Source of the DNA: Marinospirillum sp.
GTDB taxonomy: Bacteria > Pseudomonadota > Gammaproteobacteria > Pseudomonadales > Halomonadaceae
Assembly (NCBI RefSeq): GCF_014859565.1
Contig: NZ_JACUUA010000037.1
Location: 1 to 24,192, forward strand
Length of the DNA stretch: 24,192 nt
Direction of reading: 5' to 3'
Under the pieces are notes generated by a model, which did no database searches, was not told where the DNA came from, and was given only the letters and a program-made list of their open reading frames with translations. The translations under genes and the position numbers were made by a program. Positions within the stretch are counted from its first letter, which is position 1; each line of letters opens with the position of its first letter. Shown here one piece after another: positions 1 through 7,513 of the stretch.

Positions 1-61
1 GTGTTTGGTAACCCCATTATCCGGGTAGCAGGCTTTCTTTAAAACTGTCCGAACTGTTGCA

Positions 62-319
62 ATGTTGAAAACAATGCTGGAATACAAATGCGATCACGCA
101 GGCATTGTTTTCAAAGAAGTGAATGAAGCCTACACCACCCAGACCTGCTCGAATTGTGGCTCACGCCCCGATTCAAGTCCGAAAGGACTCGCAGGCCTTG
201 GAATAAGAGAATGGACTTGCAGTGCGTGTGGTGCCACGCACGAACGCGACGTTAACGCCGCCAAGAACCTTCTCGCGCTCGGGCATGAGCGTCCTGTAGA
301 GGGAATCCCCGCCCTTTAG
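62..319 (+). pseudogene. tnpB: C-terminal fragment of TnpB (IS605 OrfB, RNA-guided nuclease)
   Basis: About 85 codons match the end of TnpB: the stretch around LKTMLEYKC, then a zinc ribbon with CSNC and CSAC cysteine pairs, then RDVNAAKN, which carries the last RuvC aspartate. Full TnpB is roughly 350-400 residues, so the RuvC-I and RuvC-II parts are absent. An in-frame TAG at 26-28 closes the frame upstream. Bases 26-40 in another frame read AGFL, which could be a frameshifted piece of the usual AGLNKSIL stretch, so decay rather than simple window truncation is likely. The stop codon (317-319) lies in the loop of the right-end hairpin. The fragment cannot be an active nuclease. Confidence 0.75.
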
Positions 320-326
320 GGCGGGG
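307..326 (+). repeat. Right-end hairpin of the IS605-type element
   Basis: CCCCGCCC (307-314) pairs perfectly with GGGCGGGG (319-326) around the loop TTTA. No T-run follows on either strand, so it is not a standard intrinsic terminator. In IS200/IS605 elements such subterminal hairpins are recognised by TnpA, and in TnpB systems the same region forms the 3' part of the omega RNA scaffold. Confidence 0.7.
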
Positions 327-338
327 AGGATGTCAATT

Positions 339-1064
339 TCAAGAGCTATGCCGCTGCATCAGTTCACTGAGTTTGTTTTTGATGCGCTGTTCTTCTTCCT
401 GCTGCTTTTGCTGAAGCAGGTGTTGATTGCGCTGTTCTTCCTGTTGTTTTTTCTGCTGCTCTAAACTGTCCAGCTGTTGCTGGGCAAATCCGGCTTCTTC
501 TGCAGTGACAAATCCGGCATTACGACCGGTAAGATCCAATCGTACGGCACCTGCTTTCATACAGCGTAAATAGCGCGGAACTTTGACATAACCTGCCAGC
601 GCCCGGCGAATTTTTTTCATCTCACCACCTTCAGCAGCAAGAATATCTTCGTGAATGCCCACTTTTAATGGTTGAGGCTGACCGGGCATAAAAGCTTTAG
701 GGTAGGTTTTGATCCAGTGTTGTAATCGCTGCTGCGGGTTCAGTCCTTCCACGGCAGGATCATTCTGGGTTTCAGCGGGTGCAGCGTGATCCACTTTTAA
801 ACCCAGGGTTTCACGGATCATCAGCATCAGGGCATCGGGACGACTTAGCAATGCAGCATCTGCAGAATTCTGGATTGCCTGGGTCAGACGACTGCGCAGT
901 GAGTCGATACGACCTTCCAAGTGTGCTACCTGTTCTTCCAGCTCGGCATTCCGTGCCTCCAGTTGCCTGATCTCGTTTCGGGCGCTGTCCAGCGCACCGA
1001 GTCCTTTATCCGCATAACTGACTAACTGATCCAGAAGATCATCCACACCCTGATCCAGTGCCAT
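339..1064 (-). CDS. ProQ/FinO-domain RNA-binding protein with N-terminal coiled coil
   Basis: A 241-residue protein. Residues about 26-62 are a heptad-rich coiled coil. Residues about 108-195 match the ProQ/FinO RNA chaperone domain: the block around YPKAFMPGQPQPLKVGIHED, then a basic stretch with YVKVPRYLRC, then RLDLTGRNAGFVT. Residues about 194-237 are a Q/E/K-rich tail predicted to be helical. ProQ/FinO proteins bind structured 3' ends and small RNAs. This one differs from enterobacterial ProQ, where the FinO domain is N-terminal, because the coiled coil comes first and could mediate oligomerisation. It is the last gene of the run after folA (41-base gap). Its stop codon lies just beyond the IS605-type right end. 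The RNA targets are unknown. Confidence 0.8.
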   Translation of the reverse strand: MALDQGVDDLLDQLVSYADKGLGALDSARNEIRQLEARNAELEEQVAHLEGRIDSLRSRLTQAIQNSADAALLSRPDALMLMIRETLGLKVDHAAPAETQNDPAVEGLNPQQRLQHWIKTYPKAFMPGQPQPLKVGIHEDILAAEGGEMKKIRRALAGYVKVPRYLRCMKAGAVRLDLTGRNAGFVTAEEAGFAQQQLDSLEQQKKQQEEQRNQHLLQQKQQEEEQRIKNKLSELMQRHSS

Positions 1065-1105
1065 AAGTATCCCAACCTGAGTCGATAAAGATCATATAAA
1101 AAGAA

Positions 1106-1636
1106 TCATCTATCATTCTTACGCTGCAAGCAACGTATTGCATAACCGTAGCGATTACCTTCCTGTGCCGAGTAAACATCCCTGCTGGTTTCCAGCCATT
1201 CACTGTCCAGCACTTCCGGGAACCAGGCGTCTCCTTCCGGTTCAGCATCCACTTCAGTCAGGTACAGGCGACTGGCAAAAGGGAAGGCCTGTTGGTAAAT
1301 TTGCCCACCACCCATCACCATGATTTCTGCTGAACCATCAATGATTGCCTGATTATCCGCCAGCTTCAGTGCTTCTTCCAGGCTGCCTGCCACCTTGATA
1401 CCGGGATGAGAAAACTCCGGGTTGCGACTGATCACAATATTGGTACGCCCCGGCAGGGGTCTGCCGATGGACTCAAAAGTATTGCGCCCCATCACCAAGG
1501 GTTTACCCAGTGTGGTGCGTTTGAAGTGTTGCAGCTCTTCCGGCAGATACCAGGGCATGGCGTTATCATGCCCGATGACACGATTCTTAGCTGCTGCCAC
1601 AATTATGGCGACAGGAGTGTTGAGTTGCAGAGTCAT
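1106..1636 (-). CDS. folA: Dihydrofolate reductase
   Basis: A 176-residue DHFR that reduces dihydrofolate to tetrahydrofolate with NADPH, regenerating the cofactor consumed by ThyA. Visible motifs are the Met20-loop region with [15 protein letters not shown], the helix ending [20 protein letters not shown] for NADPH binding, and VMGGGQIY near residue 108. By alignment with the E. coli enzyme, the catalytic acid (Asp27) is Glu34 here, a substitution also normal in eukaryotic DHFRs. The protein is about 17 residues longer than E. coli FolA. The ATG start overlaps the thyA stop as ATGA, so translation is probably coupled to thyA. Confidence 0.96.
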   Translation of the reverse strand: MTLQLNTPVAIIVAAAKNRVIGHDNAMPWYLPEELQHFKRTTLGKPLVMGRNTFESIGRPLPGRTNIVISRNPEFSHPGIKVAGSLEEALKLADNQAIIDGSAEIMVMGGGQIYQQAFPFASRLYLTEVDAEPEGDAWFPEVLDSEWLETSRDVYSAQEGNRYGYAIRCLQRKNDR

Positions 1637-2427
1637 ACAGCCACCGGAGCCTTGATGTGTGGATGATGCTGATAATCTTCAATACTGATGTCATCAAAGG
1701 TGAAAGCAAACAGGTCTCGAACTTCGGGATTGAGTTTTAACCGAGGCAAAGGCAAGGGATCACGACTCAGTTGTAAATCCGTCTGTTCCAGATGATTACT
1801 GTAAAGATGGGCATCACCCAGGGTATGCACAAAATCACCGACTTCTAAATCACAGACCTGCGCCAGCATGTGAGTCAGCAAGGCATAACTGGCAATATTA
1901 AACGGTACACCCAGAAAAATATCCGCTGAACGCTGGTACAACTGACAGGACAAGCGGCCTTCTGCCACATAAAACTGGAACAGACAGTGACAGGGTGGCA
2001 ATGCCATTTCATCCACCAATGCCGGGTTCCAGGCCGATACAATCAATCGGCGCGAATCCGGGTTGGTTTTGATCTGCTGTATCAACTGGCAGATCTGATC
2101 AATCGAACCACCATCGGGTTTTGGCCAGGAGCGCCACTGGTAACCATACACCGGCCCCAGATTACCCGCGTCATCTGCCCATTCATCCCAGATGGAAACA
2201 CCGTTTTCTTTTAAGTAAGCGATGTTGGTATCACCCTGCAGGAACCACAACAATTCATGGATGATGGAGCGCAGATGCAGTTTTTTGGTCGTCACCAGCG
2301 GAAAACCTTGCCTAAGATCAAAACGCATCTGATGACCGAACACACTGTAAGTGCCGGTGCCGGTACGATCCGTTTTGTAGACTCCGTTTTCACGCACGTG
2401 GCGCATTAAATCCAGATAGGCTTGCAT
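1633..2427 (-). CDS. thyA: Thymidylate synthase
   Basis: A 264-residue ThyA, the same length as the E. coli enzyme, making dTMP from dUMP with methylenetetrahydrofolate. The catalytic cysteine is C146 in [11 protein letters not shown]. The dUMP phosphate-binding arginines (YQRSAD and DSRRL) and the folate/dUMP region GDAHLYSNH are present. It starts with ATG, preceded by a weak GAGA. It lies 62 bases after lgt and overlaps folA by four bases. The lgt-thyA order is conserved in many gammaproteobacteria and thyA-folA pairing fits the pathway. Confidence 0.97.
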   Translation of the reverse strand: MQAYLDLMRHVRENGVYKTDRTGTGTYSVFGHQMRFDLRQGFPLVTTKKLHLRSIIHELLWFLQGDTNIAYLKENGVSIWDEWADDAGNLGPVYGYQWRSWPKPDGGSIDQICQLIQQIKTNPDSRRLIVSAWNPALVDEMALPPCHCLFQFYVAEGRLSCQLYQRSADIFLGVPFNIASYALLTHMLAQVCDLEVGDFVHTLGDAHLYSNHLEQTDLQLSRDPLPLPRLKLNPEVRDLFAFTFDDISIEDYQHHPHIKAPVAV

Positions 2428-2489
2428 GTTAGTCTCGTTCAGAATTCAAGGGCAATTATGCCTGTATTTAAGCTGATTGGCTCTGACTG

Positions 2490-3308
2490 TCATCCCTTAT
2501 TTTTCTTCTTGCTGGCCGCTTTTTGTGGTGTTGCCATCTGCGGCTGTTGATACGCCCAGACCATTAACAACACACCAATCAGAACCATTGGCAGGGACAA
2601 TAACTGCCCCATACTCAGGCCGCCCAGCAATAGTCCAAGGTGAGCATCAGGTTCACGGGTAAATTCAGTCAGAAAACGCAGGCTGCCATAACCCACCAGA
2701 AAAAGACCACTGATACTGCCAGCCGGACGCGGCTGACGCGAGAACCACCAGAGCAGGGCAAAAAGCACCACACCTTCCAGCGCAAACTGGTAAAGCTGCG
2801 AAGGGTGTCTTGGTTCACTGCCTGCACCGGGAAACACCATACCCAGCGGGCTGGTGGTGAGCCGACCCCAGAGTTCACCATTAATGAAGTTACCCAGTCG
2901 ACCCAGCCCCAAGCCAACAGGTGCCAGCGGAGCAACAAAATCACCCAGCTGAAACCAGTTGATACGGTGTTTGTGGGCAAACAGCCAGACCGCCACCGCT
3001 ACACCCAGAAAACCGCCATGAAATGCCATGCCACCTTCCCAGACCCGCAACAGCCAGAGTGGATCAGCCAGCACCCGGTCAAAGTGATAAAACAATGCAT
3101 AACCCAGTCGCCCACCCAGAATCACACCTACAGCAGCATAAAAAGTGAGATCACCGATCTGCTCCTTGCTTAACCCCAGACGATCCGCACGTTGCCTTGC
3201 CAGCCACCAGGCAAATAGAAAACCCACCAGATAAGCCAGGCCATACCAGTGAATTTGTATTGGACCCAGACTGATGGCAACAGGGTTGATATTGGGATAC
3301 ACAAGCAT
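2490..3308 (-). CDS. lgt: Phosphatidylglycerol-prolipoprotein diacylglyceryl transferase
   Basis: An inner-membrane enzyme of 272 residues that moves diacylglycerol from phosphatidylglycerol to the lipobox cysteine of prolipoproteins. It has several hydrophobic segments, the [10 protein letters not shown] motif with H97, and the family signature [14 protein letters not shown] (about 136-149). The C-terminus is lysine-rich and cytoplasmic in this family. I prefer the ATG at 3308, because GAGG (3314-3317) then sits five bases upstream. A GTG two codons earlier would overlap that ribosome binding site. Substrates encoded in this window probably include BamC and the L,D-transpeptidase. Confidence 0.95.
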   Translation of the reverse strand: MLVYPNINPVAISLGPIQIHWYGLAYLVGFLFAWWLARQRADRLGLSKEQIGDLTFYAAVGVILGGRLGYALFYHFDRVLADPLWLLRVWEGGMAFHGGFLGVAVAVWLFAHKHRINWFQLGDFVAPLAPVGLGLGRLGNFINGELWGRLTTSPLGMVFPGAGSEPRHPSQLYQFALEGVVLFALLWWFSRQPRPAGSISGLFLVGYGSLRFLTEFTREPDAHLGLLLGGLSMGQLLSLPMVLIGVLLMVWAYQQPQMATPQKAASKKKNKG

Positions 3309-3344
3309 AAGCACCTCATTACAAAAATGGATACAACAGGCGGT

Positions 3345-4130
3345 TCAGGCCAGCAGGAATCTTAAGCCAACCAGCAAAAGCAGCAGTGCAAACAACCGCT
3401 TCAGTAACCGCTCCGGTAAGAAGTGCGCCAAATGTGCGCCCAGCCGGGCAAAGGGCACGCTGGTTAATACTATCCCGGCAAATGCAGGCCAGAAAATGTA
3501 TCCACTGGACAACTCAGGCAGCAGGGGGTTCTGCCAGCCAGAAAAAATATTACCCAGTGCACCAAATATCGCAATCGGCAAACCCAGTGCAGCAGAGGTG
3601 CCCACCGCCTGACGCATGGGTGCATTACACCAGGTCAGAAAAGGTACACTCAGAGTACCACCACCTATACCAAAAATGGCCGATGCCCAGCCAATGCCTC
3701 CACCGGCTGCAGACATCGCCGGAGCGGGCGGTGTATGACCACTGGATGGCGGTTGCAGGTTAAATCCCATTTGTACCGCCACCAGCAGTACAAAAGTACC
3801 TATCACCGCCTGCAATGCCAGTCCGCTGAGCAGGCTTGCCGTCCAGGCACCCAGCAAGGCACCCAGCACTATGCCCGGAGCAATCAACTTGAACCATGGC
3901 CAGTTCACACCCTGTTTACGGTGATGTGTCAGGGTGGAACTGATGGAGGTGGGGATAATCGTCGCCAGTGAGGTGCCAACAGCCAGATGCACCAGTACCT
4001 CAGGGGGAAAACCCTGCGCCGTAAAGGTGAGAATCAACACGGGTACAATCACCAGCCCGCCACCAATGCCAAACAGCCCCGCCAGCAAACCGGCTCCGGC
4101 TCCCAGCATTAAATAAATCAACAGCGTCAA
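3345..4130 (-). CDS. TauE/SafE-family membrane permease
   Basis: A 261-residue, highly hydrophobic protein with about eight membrane segments. The TauE/SafE repeat architecture is visible as two copies of GIGGGxxxVP, at residues 21-30 and 154-163. Members export sulfite, sulfoacetate or related organosulfur anions, but the substrate here cannot be read from sequence. The start is TTG (4128-4130), overlapping the upstream kinase-like gene's stop as TTGA, with GAGGTGA just upstream inside that gene. The position between rppH-ptsP and lgt matches the locus of an uncharacterised TauE-type protein in Pseudomonas. Confidence 0.85.
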   Translation of the reverse strand: MTLLIYLMLGAGAGLLAGLFGIGGGLVIVPVLILTFTAQGFPPEVLVHLAVGTSLATIIPTSISSTLTHHRKQGVNWPWFKLIAPGIVLGALLGAWTASLLSGLALQAVIGTFVLLVAVQMGFNLQPPSSGHTPPAPAMSAAGGGIGWASAIFGIGGGTLSVPFLTWCNAPMRQAVGTSAALGLPIAIFGALGNIFSGWQNPLLPELSSGYIFWPAFAGIVLTSVPFARLGAHLAHFLPERLLKRLFALLLLLVGLRFLLA

Positions 4131-6640
4131 GAATCACCTCGTTTCAGATTCAACCAGTGACTGACTCTTTTTCTGAGTTCTGCCGGTCGGTAGGGTTTTG
4201 CCAGATAATCATCCAGCCCTTGCTCAATAAAACGTTCACGATCGGTATCCAGCGCATGGGCGGTTAGTGCAATAACAGGGATACCAGCATTAGCGTTGGG
4301 CAGTTGCCGCCAGCGTTGTGTTGTTTCGATGCCATCCATTTCTGGCATATAAATGTCCATCAGCAACAGGTCATAGGTTTTTTCTCGCCCCAGCTCCAGT
4401 GCTCGAGCACCGGAGCTGGCGGTATCCACTAAATAACCGGATTTTTCCAGCACACTAGAGGCCAGCATGGAATTCACCGGGCCATCATCCACCACCAGTA
4501 TACGGGTCTGTGATCGTGGCTCACTGGCACGCTGCGCGGGTAAGTCAATCAACAGTTGCAAGCCACCATCAACCCGAACTTTTATATCCAGGCTGCCTTT
4601 CATTTCCTGCACCAGTTGGCGGGTCAGCAACTGCCCCAGTGAACGGGTGCCTGGTTCATAGCGGCTGTCCAACGGGGTGGATGATTGAAATTGTTTCAGA
4701 CGATCAGCTTCAGGCGCACCACCACCCTGGTCGTTAAATCTCAGCAACAGGTGATTCGGTGCCTTCCATGCCAGTGAAAGGTGTAGATCTCCTCGTTCCG
4801 AAAACTGGCCGGCTTGCCGCAAAAGGTGCTTGAGCAGTCGACTGAGTCGCCGCCGATCTGCTTGTATCTGCTCTGGCATGTTCTTCTCATAAACCACCTG
4901 CAGTTGCCGACCCGTAACAGTCAGTAGGCTCTCGGTGGCGGCGTGGCATTCCGAAACCAGCTGGGTAAGAGCAAATCGGTCGTCCGCTGTCTCTCGCAGT
5001 TCTTCTGCATCACTTTCTTCTGACATGTCACGCATGTCGTCCAGTAGTCGTTGTATGGCAATCAATTTCTGGTGGCAGGCTTTAGAAGAAGCATTATCCA
5101 GAGTTTTGGCATTCTGCTGTAATTCACCCAGCAGTTTGTAAGCATCGCTGGAGGCCACCTGAAAAAACTCGGCTTTCATTCTGGCCGACTGCAACGCGCG
5201 CTGATGTTCAATGCGTAACTGTTGTTGCTGTTGTGCATAGTGGCTGACATCCAACAATAACAACACACCATCTCCCTGCTCTGTGATGTGCCTGCTAACC
5301 CAGTAACGCACAGGTTCTTGCTGATCGTGGCAAAGCTCAACTTCATCAGGCAGATCCTCATGGAGTAGGTTTTTTAATCCCAGCAGGCTCTGTAACTTTT
5401 GCCCACGTAAACTGGCAGACGTTTCACCGGCAAACAACTCAAAAGCCGAATTGCAGGCCAACAGGTTTGTTTCTGCATCAAACCGGCAAATCAACAAGGG
5501 GCCACTGATCAATTGCAGCCAGTCCGGGGCACCCAAAGGCTCAAGCAAGGTTTCTACATCAGTGGCAACTGCTGACTTTGCTTCAACTTTATCCGATATA
5601 TGCTCCAGCAACGTCTTGGCCAGCATCTGATCACGACGCATGGCAAGCAATAACAGAAACAGCAGAAATGAAACAGGAAACATAGCTACCAACCACACCA
5701 TATTATAATAGTCATCGGCCAGTTTCTCTTTCATGGCAAATACGGTATTGGCAGGTGTTACCTGCAACAACTTCCAGCTGGCACCCTGCAAACTCGACCA
5801 GCTCAACAACACCTCACGGGTGTTCAAGCTCATTGGAATAAGACCTGAAGCATCAATACGTAGAGGTTCCAATGCCTTCTGCAAGCCTTCTCGTTGCAAG
5901 AGATTCACCTTGCTGAATTCCGTACTACTGAGATCCGACAGCTGCAATCCCCAGTCTTTTTCCACAAGCGCCGGGAAAGTCAGCAAGGTACCATCAGCCG
6001 CCATCAGCAGGGTATAACCATCCCAGAGCACACTCATCCGCATCAGCCGTTTCATCAGGCTATCCAGCGTAAGATCCAATCCCACTACGGCTTCAACCTG
6101 ATCATTCATCACCACAGGTAAAATCAGTGACACCATCCAACCTGCACCTGCCGGATCAAGATATACATCCGTCCAAACAGGCTCCCGATCCGGGTTATGA
6201 GCAGCATCAGCCGGGAACTCATGCTGCGCATCAATTAAGGGGTAAATCAGAGTTTCACCCTGGCGGGTATTCACATAAACCTGACTGACCAGCTCGTGAC
6301 TCAGAAAAATATCACTTAGCATAGAAGACAGGGAGTTACCCAACTCTGGTGACGAACCAAGCTGCTGTTGAACCTGCCCTGCCAGTAACAAACCCAGGTT
6401 TCTGATGCTCTTGAGCTCACCGGATATCTGCTCGGCATGTTTTCGTGCCGATTCCAGCACCTGAATCTCGGCTTCCCGTTCCAACTGATCCTGCAGTCCC
6501 CGATAACTGAGACTGATCAACAGAATCAACACGGCAAAAAAAACTGTTCCGATACTGGTCAGTGGCAATAACAGAGCCAGCCAGCGGCTGCGGGTGAATT
6601 TTTTGCTGATTTCTGCAGCTCGAAGGTGACGGGACAACAC
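4127..6640 (-). CDS. Hybrid sensor histidine kinase-like protein with eroded kinase core and intact receiver
   Basis: The GTG at 6640 is preferred (837 residues) because TCCTT (6649-6653) gives AAGGA eight bases upstream. A TTG 28 codons earlier lacks such a site. Order: TM about 20-46, extracytoplasmic dCache-like domain about 48-312, TM about 314-333, PAS about 372-467, HisKA-like helices about 487-547, HATPase-like region about 590-705, receiver 712-829. The receiver is complete (D718/D719, D762 in LLMDIYMPEMDG, T793, K815). The kinase core is not: the SHELRTPL position reads ASSDAYKLL with no histidine, the N-box asparagine is Q609, the G1 box is DQGGG and the G2 box GTRSLG. The cognate partner is unknown. 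It is coupled to the TauE-family gene. Confidence 0.85.
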   Translation of the reverse strand: MLSRHLRAAEISKKFTRSRWLALLLPLTSIGTVFFAVLILLISLSYRGLQDQLEREAEIQVLESARKHAEQISGELKSIRNLGLLLAGQVQQQLGSSPELGNSLSSMLSDIFLSHELVSQVYVNTRQGETLIYPLIDAQHEFPADAAHNPDREPVWTDVYLDPAGAGWMVSLILPVVMNDQVEAVVGLDLTLDSLMKRLMRMSVLWDGYTLLMAADGTLLTFPALVEKDWGLQLSDLSSTEFSKVNLLQREGLQKALEPLRIDASGLIPMSLNTREVLLSWSSLQGASWKLLQVTPANTVFAMKEKLADDYYNMVWLVAMFPVSFLLFLLLLAMRRDQMLAKTLLEHISDKVEAKSAVATDVETLLEPLGAPDWLQLISGPLLICRFDAETNLLACNSAFELFAGETSASLRGQKLQSLLGLKNLLHEDLPDEVELCHDQQEPVRYWVSRHITEQGDGVLLLLDVSHYAQQQQQLRIEHQRALQSARMKAEFFQVASSDAYKLLGELQQNAKTLDNASSKACHQKLIAIQRLLDDMRDMSEESDAEELRETADDRFALTQLVSECHAATESLLTVTGRQLQVVYEKNMPEQIQADRRRLSRLLKHLLRQAGQFSERGDLHLSLAWKAPNHLLLRFNDQGGGAPEADRLKQFQSSTPLDSRYEPGTRSLGQLLTRQLVQEMKGSLDIKVRVDGGLQLLIDLPAQRASEPRSQTRILVVDDGPVNSMLASSVLEKSGYLVDTASSGARALELGREKTYDLLLMDIYMPEMDGIETTQRWRQLPNANAGIPVIALTAHALDTDRERFIEQGLDDYLAKPYRPAELRKRVSHWLNLKRGDS

Positions 6641-6676
6641 AAAAATAATCCTTGTTCTGTAGCAGCAAAAAAGCTG

Positions 6677-6685
6677 AGTATAACA
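6677..6685 (-). promoter_or_regulatory. Candidate extended -10 promoter for the kinase-like gene
   Basis: Read on the minus strand, TG-T-TATACT lies here, which would place transcription start near 6670, about 30 bases before the GTG start at 6640. There is no good -35 at 17 bases. TTGACT occurs at 6707-6712 and 6719-6724 but is too far for standard spacing. The plus-strand TATAAC at 6679-6684 overlaps it and may serve the divergent NRDE gene. Confidence 0.4.
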
Positions 6686-6703
6686 ACACTCAACCCGAAA
6701 ATA

Positions 6704-6725
6704 ATCAGTCAACTTATCAGTCAAC
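6704..6725. repeat. Tandem direct repeat between divergent genes
   Basis: ATCAGTCAAC occurs at 6704-6713 and again at 6716-6725, a period of 12 bases, so close to one helical turn. It sits in the 99-base gap between the divergent kinase-like and NRDE genes. It could be a two-site operator; the regulator is unknown. Confidence 0.55.
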
Positions 6726-6739
6726 CCAGGAAGCCTGCT

Positions 6740-7513
6740 ATGTGTCTACTGGCGCTCAGCTGGCAACAGCACCACGAATACCCACTGTTGCTTGCCGCCA
6801 ACCGTGATGAATTCCATGCCAGACCCACCCTGCCAGCCGGCAACTGGCCAGACTACCCGGATCTGATTGGTGGCCGGGATCTGCAGGCTGGTGGCAGTTG
6901 GATGCTCGCCAGTCGAAGCGGGCAATGGGCGGCACTCACTAATGTACGTGATGGCCGCAGGATGGGCGAAAGTGGGCAGGCATCCCGTGGTGAACTGGTG
7001 TTACGTGCCATGCAACAGCCACCTGAGGTCACGGCGCAATGGCTGCAAAAAGTTGGTCAGAATTATGCCGGTTTTAATCTGTTGTGGGGTGATGCAACTC
7101 AGGCCTGGTTTTTCAGCAACCAGCAACCAAAACCCGCACAACAACTGCAGCCGGGGCTGTACCTGCTGAGTAATGCCAGTCTGAACACTGATTGGCCCAA
7201 AACACGCCGTCTGAAACAGGCCATGCAGAATTTGCTGCAACAGCAGTCCTGCCATCCACAGCAGCTTTTTGCTACACTCCTCGACACAACACCAGCAGTA
7301 GATCCGGATTTACCGAATACTCATATCGGGCTGGAGAAAGAACGTTTTCTGTCACCTGTTTTTATCCGTGGCGAAGACTATGGAACCCGTGCCTCAACGC
7401 TGCTCTGGCAGCAGGCCGATCAGCAATGGTTTTTGCATGAGCGAAGTTATCCAACATCCCAGAATCAGCCAAATGAACAGATGTTCAACTGGTACCAGAC
7501 AAAGCCGTGCTGA
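6740..7513 (+). CDS. NRDE (TANGO2-family) protein
   Basis: A 257-residue protein. It opens with MCLL and carries the family's NRDE motif at residues 21-24 (AANRDEFHARPT), followed by GGRDLQAGGSW and the NVRDG block. These are hallmarks of the TANGO2/NRDE family (PF05742), whose N-terminal Cys2 has been suggested to act as in Ntn hydrolases. The biochemical role is not established; eukaryotic TANGO2 has been linked to heme and lipid handling. The ATG at 6740 is chosen because AGGAA (6728-6732) lies seven bases upstream and homologues begin MCLL; the frame remains open to 6626. The next gene starts inside its last 41 bases. Confidence 0.85.
   Translation: MCLLALSWQQHHEYPLLLAANRDEFHARPTLPAGNWPDYPDLIGGRDLQAGGSWMLASRSGQWAALTNVRDGRRMGESGQASRGELVLRAMQQPPEVTAQWLQKVGQNYAGFNLLWGDATQAWFFSNQQPKPAQQLQPGLYLLSNASLNTDWPKTRRLKQAMQNLLQQQSCHPQQLFATLLDTTPAVDPDLPNTHIGLEKERFLSPVFIRGEDYGTRASTLLWQQADQQWFLHERSYPTSQNQPNEQMFNWYQTKPC

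Larger units (their letters stand above)
1..336 (+). mobile_element. 3' portion of an IS200/IS605-family element (right end)
   Basis: The segment holds a TnpB C-terminal fragment followed at once by a perfect GC-rich hairpin and the sequence GGAGGATGTCAA. This is the usual look of the right end of IS200/IS605 elements that carry tnpB. No TnpA (Y1 transposase) is visible, and the left end lies outside the window or is lost. The right boundary near 336 is inferred from the conserved tail after the hairpin and not from a target-site comparison, since these elements make no target duplication. The flank starting at about 337 is the 3' end of the neighbouring ProQ-like gene. Confidence 0.6.

Noticed and set aside
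307..326. Hairpin as an intrinsic terminator for the ProQ-like gene
   Set aside because: The stem is strong but no T-run follows on either strand. It fits the right end of the IS605-type element better.
400..490. CTG/TTG-rich stretch as a DNA repeat array
   Set aside because: It encodes the Q/E/K-rich helical tail of the ProQ-like protein and has no exact repeated unit.
6641..6724. Longer N-terminus of the kinase-like protein from a TTG at 6724
   Set aside because: It lacks a ribosome binding site, overlaps the divergent promoter region and adds a cysteine-rich stretch unlike sensor N-termini. GTG at 6640 has AAGGA at eight bases.
6626..6739. Longer N-terminus of the NRDE protein
   Set aside because: Homologues begin MCLL, and AGGAA lies seven bases before the ATG at 6740. 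The extension has no family similarity.
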